Assembly (NCBI RefSeq): GCF_011045095.1
Contig: NZ_JAALDL010000002.1
Location: forward strand, 124,001 to 188,000
DNA length: 64,000 nucleotides
Direction of reading: 5' to 3'
Source: Grimontia sedimenti
GTDB lineage: Bacteria > Pseudomonadota > Gammaproteobacteria > Enterobacterales > Vibrionaceae
The notes beneath the pieces were generated by a model. That model did not search any database and was not told the DNA's origin. It saw only the letters and a list, made by a program, of their open reading frames with translations. This document shows positions 59,052-64,000 of the stretch, one piece after another; within the stretch, counting starts at the first letter, position 1; the number at the start of each line of letters is the position of its first letter. The translations under genes and the position numbers were made by a program.

Positions 59052-60290
59052 CTAAATTTTCCCTAATAACCCGTAGAGTGGCTCAAGAATCCAACCCAAA
59101 ATACTGCGGCTTTCCAGCACAATGTCAGCTTCCAGCCTGAGGCCATTTTTTAAAGGATATTCATGGCCGCCCTGCTCTATCACAGCTTGTTTCAGGGTCA
59201 CCCGAATCCGATAAGAAGGTTCCGAAATCGGAAAAACAGCATTCTCTTGTTGAATCAGTACGCTATCAATCAAAGACACTGTGCCTTCTACGTAACCAAA
59301 ACGCTGATAAGGAAATGCATCAAGACGGATCTTTACCAAGTCTCCCGTTTGAACAAATCCCGCCGAACGCGTTGGTAGCATGAGTTCTGCCACCAAGGTC
59401 GCCTCTTCCGGGATGATGCTAATTAACCGATCTCCCTCCCTGACAGCTTCACCATTAGTGGCAAAGATGCCGGAGACATAACCATCCTGGTTCGCCGTCA
59501 GCACATGACTATGGTTAGCCAGCGCCATACTGTAGTGTTGCCTGAGTGAGGACTGCTCTTTCTGCCGTTCAAGCAAATTCAATTGATACTCTTCCGGCAA
59601 CATTTCGAGATCTGAAATAGCAGTATTGCGGTTTTTCCTTAGGGCAAGCTCCTCTGCCAGAATCTGCTGTTGCTGAGTTTGGAGGTCAAGCAACTCGCCC
59701 AGTTCAACTCTCATCGATTGTGCAGAGATATGGCCGTCATCGAACAGACGTTGATGCAGCAAATGTTCCTCTTTCGCCAATATCATCTTTCGCTCTATCA
59801 GATTTTTTCGCCCTTCGATGGCCGTAAGTTCCGCATTCAAATCTGAAAGCCACTGCCTTTGTTTATGCATGACTTTTTCGTGAAGCGCCTGTTGGTGGGT
59901 TATTTCCTGCGAGATCGTAGCAATCTGGGTTTGAAGTTCTTCTAACGTGCTGGCGTTGACATCGACACCATTTTCAAGCTCGCTTTTCGAGCGAATGGTC
60001 ACCAATGGCTCTCCGTTTATTACGTGCTCGCCATCTGTTACATGGACACGCTCGATGATGCCTTCATTCAGGGAAACAGACTGGATAACACCGAGGTCAG
60101 GGACGAGATATCCCTGAACCGTCTCTTTACGGCTGTACTCAGCAAAAGCAAGAAAGAGTGCAATCATGGTCGTGGCACAAACCAAGAGGAAAATAGTGAG
60201 GGTCAAAGACATGGGTTGCAGCAGTAACACCTCACCCTGAAGGCGTTGCTTTCGGGCATCTAAGACGGCTTGACGATATAACTGGCTCAA
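59052..60290 (-). CDS. HlyD-family membrane-fusion protein of the graspetide exporter
   Basis: 412 residues from TTG at 60290, the best start: it follows AAGG in the last codons of the ATP-grasp gene and gives SQLYRQAVLDARKQRLQGEV, the cytoplasmic N terminus expected for CvaA-like adaptors. An open frame reaching 60419 only overlaps the upstream gene. One membrane helix (about 30-52) is followed by a long coiled coil (about 105-270) and lipoyl/barrel parts. It bridges the ABC exporter to an outer-membrane channel (TolC type, not encoded here). Confidence 0.87.
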   Translation of the reverse strand: MSQLYRQAVLDARKQRLQGEVLLLQPMSLTLTIFLLVCATTMIALFLAFAEYSRKETVQGYLVPDLGVIQSVSLNEGIIERVHVTDGEHVINGEPLVTIRSKSELENGVDVNASTLEELQTQIATISQEITHQQALHEKVMHKQRQWLSDLNAELTAIEGRKNLIERKMILAKEEHLLHQRLFDDGHISAQSMRVELGELLDLQTQQQQILAEELALRKNRNTAISDLEMLPEEYQLNLLERQKEQSSLRQHYSMALANHSHVLTANQDGYVSGIFATNGEAVREGDRLISIIPEEATLVAELMLPTRSAGFVQTGDLVKIRLDAFPYQRFGYVEGTVSLIDSVLIQQENAVFPISEPSYRIRVTLKQAVIEQGGHEYPLKNGLRLEADIVLESRSILGWILEPLYGLLGKI

Positions 60291-60294
60291 ACAA

Positions 60295-61290
60295 TCAGAC
60301 CTTACGGCGACCGCCAGCAAGCAGGTTTTCGGCAATCGCTTCGCAGATACCCAGTTGCTGGAAAGCATCCATCCAATAGAATTCACCACAAGGGTTAATT
60401 TCCAGGAATTTGTACTCACCTTTTGGCGTCACAATGATGTCCGCCGCCCCGTAGTTAAGACCGAGAGCCACAGTTAATTGAACCAGCTTGTCACTGACCT
60501 CTTGCGGTAACTCATAAGGCATCCACTTATCTAAAGTATGTTGCCCTCGCTTACGCCAATCCAACTCCATGCCTGAGATTTCATTGGGATTGATCGCCGC
60601 ACAAAAGACCTTATTACCAACGATGGTCGCACGCAGTTCGACTTCTTTTTCAATGAGTGCCTGAAACACCATAGGGCACAGATTGAGACTCTCTAATTGC
60701 TCCAGGTGTGACTCTTCAACCTTGTTGGTAAACACCACTTGCTCTTGCCCGTCTTCCCAAACAGAAAAAGACGTCTGCATCTTGGTGATAATGTTCCCTT
60801 GGTTCCCGTGATAAAACTCCCGCACCGCTTTTGGGGAGTTGGTTGTCAGCGTGTTGGGAAGATCGAGACCGACTTTACGCGCCAACATCAATTGAAATTC
60901 TTTGTTTGAAGCGTGGCGAATAGACCAGTAGTCATCCAACTTGAAACAATCAAGGCTGTCCATGTAGCCGAGCAGAGTCCTTTTACTCTCCTCAGCGGAA
61001 GGTCCTTTAAATGACGCTTCCATGTCTTTGGGTAATCCTTTGGCAGGCTGAAAACGGCGATACCACAGCGCGAATACTTCACCGCTTTCTACTTCAATAC
61101 CCGCTTCGGTAACTAGACGATTATTGGAGCCTTCGTTGGTTTGGTGGTTTTCTATCGTGACTTGGGTCGGGAATAAGTCGGAATTAAGCCGAACGGCTTG
61201 TACGCCCCTTTCTTTGAGGTATTCAGAGACAACATCAATGGATGGGTTATCGTTTGAATGTGTAACGATAACGACTTTATTCTTTTTCAC
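60295..61290 (-). CDS. ATP-grasp graspetide ligase (MvdC/MvdD-type), second copy
   Basis: 331 residues from GTG at 61290 with AGGAAG upstream. An N-terminal pre-ATP-grasp Rossmann part (VVIVTHSNDNPSIDVVSEYL) is followed by the MvdC/MvdD-type ATP-grasp core: NIITKMQTSF (ATP Lys), PMVFQALIEKEVELRATIVG and the metal loop FLEINPCGEFYW. Such ligases activate Asp or Glu side chains of a precursor peptide and form esters to Thr/Ser or amides to Lys. It is a paralogue of the gene just upstream, with 21 bases between. I cannot say from reading which makes the ester and which the amide. Confidence 0.88.
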   Translation of the reverse strand: MKKNKVVIVTHSNDNPSIDVVSEYLKERGVQAVRLNSDLFPTQVTIENHQTNEGSNNRLVTEAGIEVESGEVFALWYRRFQPAKGLPKDMEASFKGPSAEESKRTLLGYMDSLDCFKLDDYWSIRHASNKEFQLMLARKVGLDLPNTLTTNSPKAVREFYHGNQGNIITKMQTSFSVWEDGQEQVVFTNKVEESHLEQLESLNLCPMVFQALIEKEVELRATIVGNKVFCAAINPNEISGMELDWRKRGQHTLDKWMPYELPQEVSDKLVQLTVALGLNYGAADIIVTPKGEYKFLEINPCGEFYWMDAFQQLGICEAIAENLLAGGRRKV

Positions 61291-61311
61291 ACTACTTCCT
61301 TAAACCTCAGT

Positions 61312-62289
61312 TCACGCACTATGTCTTAACAGGCACTTAGCAATACTTTCCGAAATCGGCATCCCTGTGTCTTTCTCCAACATTCCCCATTCTCCTGCCG
61401 GGTTGACTTCCAAAAACTGGTAGTTGCCTTCAGTGTCCAAAATGAAGTCAATCGCACCAAACTTCAGGTTCATGCTGCCCATAAAGCGGGAGATGTTTTC
61501 TTTTACATCACAGGGCAAGCTGAATTGCTCCCACTGCCTTATCGGGTCAGCTTTTCTCCAATCCAATTGCGCTTTACTCTGTTCACTCACATCGATGCTG
61601 GCTGCAAAACAATCGCCATCGACATACGCCACTCGTATTTCAGTATCTTTACGCACTTCAGCCTGGAAAATCATCGGCGAATACTTCAGGCCATCGAGTT
61701 GGCTTAAATGCGCTTCAGTGATTTTGGATGTATAAACAAAGGCCTCAGGCCGTCCCATAGACACGCTGAATGGTGTGTGCATCTTGGCGACCACGTGACG
61801 ATTTTGGGCAAAATAGAATTGGGTTACCCTCTCAGGATCATTAGAAAACAGAGATGGAGGAACAAATAAACCCGCTCGCTTTGCCATCACCAATTGGCGC
61901 CATTTGTTTTCCGCACGGAATTGAATGTCAGGATGATCCAGCCAAAACGCATCAACACTATGAACCAGTCCCACCTTTATGGTTTCTGATTCGCGGATAG
62001 ACTGTTCTAATAACGCTTCCTCAACATGGTCCTTCAAATCACAATGGCGGTTCTTCCGATGCCATATTGCGGACACACGGCTCGCTTCTATGTCTCCGAT
62101 ACTGGTTTCGATATGTACTTCAATATTTCCTTTATCAAGACATCCGCTCATTTTGAAGTCATGAGGATAAGCATCAGAATTAATCCTTAGGCCAATCGCA
62201 CCTTGACTATTTAAATGCTCTATTACCCAGTCAACAGGATAAGAATCATCAGAATGCGTGACACATAAAACGATTTTTTTATTTTTCAT
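61312..62289 (-). CDS. ATP-grasp graspetide ligase (MvdC/MvdD-type), first copy
   Basis: 325 residues. Same family and layout as the following gene: IVLCVTHSDDSYPVDWVIEHL at the start, HVVAKMHTPFSV (ATP-binding Lys), PMIFQAEVRKDTEIRVAYVDG and the metal-binding loop FLEVNPAGEWGML. Overall identity to its neighbour is clearly partial, so the duplication is old and the two probably have different jobs, as MvdD (ester) and MvdC (amide) do in microviridin synthesis. It is separated from the precursor by a terminator-like hairpin. Confidence 0.88.
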   Translation of the reverse strand: MKNKKIVLCVTHSDDSYPVDWVIEHLNSQGAIGLRINSDAYPHDFKMSGCLDKGNIEVHIETSIGDIEASRVSAIWHRKNRHCDLKDHVEEALLEQSIRESETIKVGLVHSVDAFWLDHPDIQFRAENKWRQLVMAKRAGLFVPPSLFSNDPERVTQFYFAQNRHVVAKMHTPFSVSMGRPEAFVYTSKITEAHLSQLDGLKYSPMIFQAEVRKDTEIRVAYVDGDCFAASIDVSEQSKAQLDWRKADPIRQWEQFSLPCDVKENISRFMGSMNLKFGAIDFILDTEGNYQFLEVNPAGEWGMLEKDTGMPISESIAKCLLRHSA

Positions 62290-62375
62290 TGTGTATCTCG
62301 CAAAACCAAAATGATGTACAAACAGACAGCTTGTTCATCGAAAGAATTAAACATTAGAGAGGATGAATCATATTC

Positions 62376-62408
62376 ACTTAAAAATAGTGGCTCTATCGAG
62401 CCACTATT
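62376..62408 (-). terminator. attenuator-like terminator between graspetide precursor and ligases
   Basis: On the minus strand AATAGTGGCTC-GATA-GAGCCACTATT (perfect 11-bp stem) followed by TTTAAG, 10 bases after the precursor stop and 86 bases before the first ligase. Partial read-through would give much more precursor than enzyme. Confidence 0.85.
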
Positions 62409-62417
62409 CAATCGCTT

Positions 62418-62627
62418 TTAGCGCAGGAATGCTGGCGCGTCGAAGCCTTCATCATCATCTGATGGGTGTTTCATTGTGACGTAAATTGGCTCTTTAGATG
62501 GGTCAAAACCACCTGGAAGATCACCTGGCTTAACAAAATCAAGACCGCCAGCCGCTTGCTTAGTCTCTTCTGTAGTCAGAGTTTGCGCTTCCATAAAGTT
62601 ACTGAAAAATGGTGTATTTTTGCTCAT
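62418..62627 (-). CDS. graspetide (microviridin/marinostatin-type) precursor peptide
   Basis: 69 residues from ATG at 62627 with AAGGA upstream; an in-frame extension to 62675 lacks a ribosome site. The leader has NTPFFSNFMEAQ (residues 4-15), matching the PFFARFLE helix that binds microviridin ligases. A double-glycine site follows (LTTEETKQAAGG, 17-28; Leu at -12, Glu at -8, Gly-Gly at -2/-1). The core is TMKHPSDDDE (51-60), matching T-x-K-x-P-S-D-x-(D/E)-(D/E). By spacing, T51-D57 and S56-D59 should become esters and K53-E60 an amide. Unusually, 9 residues follow the core (GFDAPAFLR), and a second Gly-Gly lies at 39-40. Family products are serine-protease inhibitors. Confidence 0.9.
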   Translation of the reverse strand: MSKNTPFFSNFMEAQTLTTEETKQAAGGLDFVKPGDLPGGFDPSKEPIYVTMKHPSDDDEGFDAPAFLR

Positions 62628-63322
62628 GGTAAGAGTCCTTTTACTTTTACAATCATTTGTATGAAAGACGGCCAATCAGGCCAGTCTACATTTCGTCGTT
62701 CTGTGTTAGCACTCTGAATTCCCCTATAAAACAAAAGGTAACGCCTCAGGCGTGCCACATTAGACAATACAAACTTACAATATCTGAATAATCATTCTCT
62801 CAATTGTAAAATCTGATTTAGAACCAAACCTTACTTGCCATAAAAAAACCAACCTGAATTTCATTTTTTTGCGTAGCAATCAATAAGTTTCAACATAGTT
62901 AATACACTTGAACAAATATTAACCACCCATCGACTGGTTAATATTAAACCAAATAAATTCAACTAAACTTTAAAGAAAAAATAACTCCTTAACATTGCTA
63001 TTTGTATTTAGCGTGTTTGTTTATATTTTTATTATTTGCCTTACAAAGACATAAGGAACGATCTAAATGAAGCAATTGGCAATATATTATTTTGAATTTT
63101 TCTCGCATTCACATCTTCTTACTATGCAATGGCCCTCATATCACCCCAAATCACACTCTTTTTTCCTTCTCTACCGCATGTAAATCAGCCAAGTTGTGCA
63201 GCAAACCACCAAACAGACGCCAAACCGAAAAAAAGTCAGGTTTTACGCTTGCGCGCAAAGTCCCTACTCGCTAATATTCATCCCGCTTTCAGGGGAAGCA
63301 AGACTGATTATCAGTAAGATAT
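62628..63322. other. AT-rich region between the graspetide cluster and the tRNA-Val genes
   Basis: About 700 bases, the most AT-rich part of the window. The precursor promoter must lie within its left part; a possible weak -35/-10 pair was not convincing. Small palindromes are GGCCAATCAGGCC (about 62680) and ACGCC-TCA-GGCGT (about 62742). The right end holds the tRNA promoter. Short open frames here show no ribosome site or known motif. Confidence 0.5.
63249..63277 (+). promoter_or_regulatory. strong promoter of the tRNA-Val operon
   Basis: -35 TTGCGC, spacer 17, -10 TAATAT, ending 45 bases before the first tRNA and followed by a C-rich start region (TCATCCCGC). Confidence 0.7.
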
Positions 63323-63399
63323 GCGTCTGTAGCTCAGTTGGTTAGAGTACTACCTTGACATGGTAGGGGTCGGCAGTTCGAGTCTGCCCAGACGCACCA
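63323..63399 (+). tRNA. tRNA-Val (GAC), copy 1
   Basis: 77 bases with encoded CCA. Acceptor GCGTCTG / CAGACGC, D-arm AGCTCAGTTGGTTAGAG, anticodon stem CTACC / GGTAG with loop TTGACAT (anticodon GAC) and T-loop TTCGAGT. Clean cloverleaf. Confidence 0.97.
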
Positions 63400-63425
63400 C
63401 GCTCTCTCTGGAAAGAAAATACTTT

Positions 63426-63502
63426 GCGTCCGTAGCTCAGTTGGTTAGAGTACTACCTTGACATGGTAGGGGTCGGCAGTTCGAGTCTGCCCGGACGCAC
63501 CA
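63426..63502 (+). tRNA. tRNA-Val (GAC), copy 2
   Basis: 77 bases with encoded CCA. Identical to copy 1 except for one compensated acceptor pair (GCGTCCG / CGGACGC). Confidence 0.97.
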
Positions 63503-63533
63503 TTCCTCCCTGACCAGGATGGAATTAGAATTT

Positions 63534-63610
63534 GGGTCTATAGCTCAGTTGGTTAGAGTACTACCTTGACATGGTAGGGGTCGGCAGTTCGAGTCTGCCT
63601 AGACCCACCA
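63534..63610 (+). tRNA. tRNA-Val (GAC), copy 3
   Basis: 77 bases with encoded CCA. The body is identical to copies 1 and 2; acceptor GGGTCTA / TAGACCC with paired changes on both sides. Confidence 0.97.
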
Positions 63611-63659
63611 AATTCCAATAAACGCACTACCCTTTCGAAGGCATCCCAAGCGTTTATTC

Positions 63660-63735
63660 GGGCGATTAGCTCAGTTGGGAGAGCACCTCCCTTACAAGGA
63701 GGGGGTCACTGGTTCGAGCCCGGTATCGCCCACCA
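63660..63735 (+). tRNA. tRNA-Val (UAC)
   Basis: 76 bases with encoded CCA. Acceptor GGGCGAT / ATCGCCC, anticodon stem CCTCC / GGAGG with loop CTTACAA (anticodon TAC). It is the other valine isoacceptor, so the operon covers the valine codons through GAC and UAC species. Confidence 0.97.
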
Positions 63736-63739
63736 CTTT

Positions 63740-63770
63740 AAAAAAGCCTGCTTTCGAGCAGGCTTTTTTC
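63740..63770 (+). terminator. terminator of the tRNA-Val operon
   Basis: Stem AAAAAAGCCTGCT-TTCG-AGCAGGCTTTTTT, 5 bases after the last CCA. Confidence 0.95.
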
Positions 63771-64000
63771 GTTTGGTTTGATATCTAATTCGTTAAAACC
63801 CATTCCTATCTTTCACACTTGCGCGACAGCAAACTGCTCACAGCTTCAACACATTCATCAGTATTTTAGCTTCCTTGCGAATCTTAGCTTCTACTTTTCC
63901 AAATCGACCGATATCTACATCAGGTTGACTGATATGTATCAATATCATCCTGAATTTAAAGTGAAAATACCCATCCCTGAAAGATAAGAAAAACCAAGGA

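Noticed and set aside
62628-63735. Genomic island with the tRNA-Val genes as attachment site for the graspetide cluster
   Set aside because: The cluster lies on the 5' side of the tRNA genes, no integrase is present and I found no repeat of a tRNA 3' end near 57 kb.
63901-63950. Short palindromes such as TGATA-TG-TATCA near the window end
   Set aside because: AT-rich, short, not next to a recognised promoter; expected by chance.

Overview
The window reads as chromosomal DNA of a marine gammaproteobacterium of the Vibrionaceae (Vibrio / Photobacterium / Enterovibrio / Grimontia neighbourhood). The evidence is gene content: the block thrS-infC-rpmI-rplT-pheS-pheT-ihfA-(astE)-btuC-btuD, a NorM-type MATE pump divergent from riboflavin synthase, yniA next to hxpB, yibL, and DUF3080 and DUF3581 proteins. 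The species cannot be fixed from sequence reading alone.

Layout. 1-4.5 kb: the end of an outer-membrane barrel gene, a small PstS-like periplasmic protein and a membrane diguanylate cyclase, then a Nudix hydrolase, a DUF3581 protein and an HDOD signalling protein. 4.7-10.4 kb: a complete respiratory lactate-oxidation operon (lldE-lldF-lldG-dld) preceded by a perfect 15-bp palindrome. 10.5-12.5 kb: a GntR-like LacI-family repressor and an exported ATP-dependent DNA ligase. 13-18 kb: a quinoprotein module made of a PQQ alcohol dehydrogenase, an exported pentapeptide-repeat protein, a NosR/NirI-like flavin/iron-sulfur membrane protein and an isolated 23-residue pqqA. 18-33 kb: L,D-transpeptidase, hrpA, a GMC oxidase, yibL, an exported endo/exonuclease/phosphatase lipoprotein, a short RTX protein, osmC, a TerB-like protein, a lipoprotein, btuDC and astE. 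In this stretch hrpA, the GMC oxidase and btuC are each broken by what looks like one missing base. 33.6-41.3 kb: the translation operon, including infC with an ATT start and a thrS leader hairpin whose loop copies a threonine anticodon. 41.8-44.5 kb: a SnoaL-like protein, a small exported protein and a periplasmic glycerophosphodiesterase. 44.7-51.4 kb: histidine utilisation (hutC, hutIGUH) with likely HutC operators and a 282-bp inverted-repeat element between hutC and hutI. 51.5-57 kb: yniA-like kinase, hxpB, a CPXCG protein, riboflavin synthase, NorM and a DUF3080 lipoprotein.

57-62.7 kb (minus strand): the most interesting region, a complete graspetide (microviridin/marinostatin-type) cluster. 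A 69-residue precursor carries a PFF-x-x-F leader helix motif, a double-glycine site and a core with the spacing for two esters and one amide. It is followed by an attenuator-like terminator, two ATP-grasp ligases, an HlyD-type adaptor and a C39-peptidase ABC exporter. The window ends with four tRNA-Val genes (three GAC, one UAC) behind a strong promoter.

All reading was by eye. Motif positions were counted by hand, and no database search was run.
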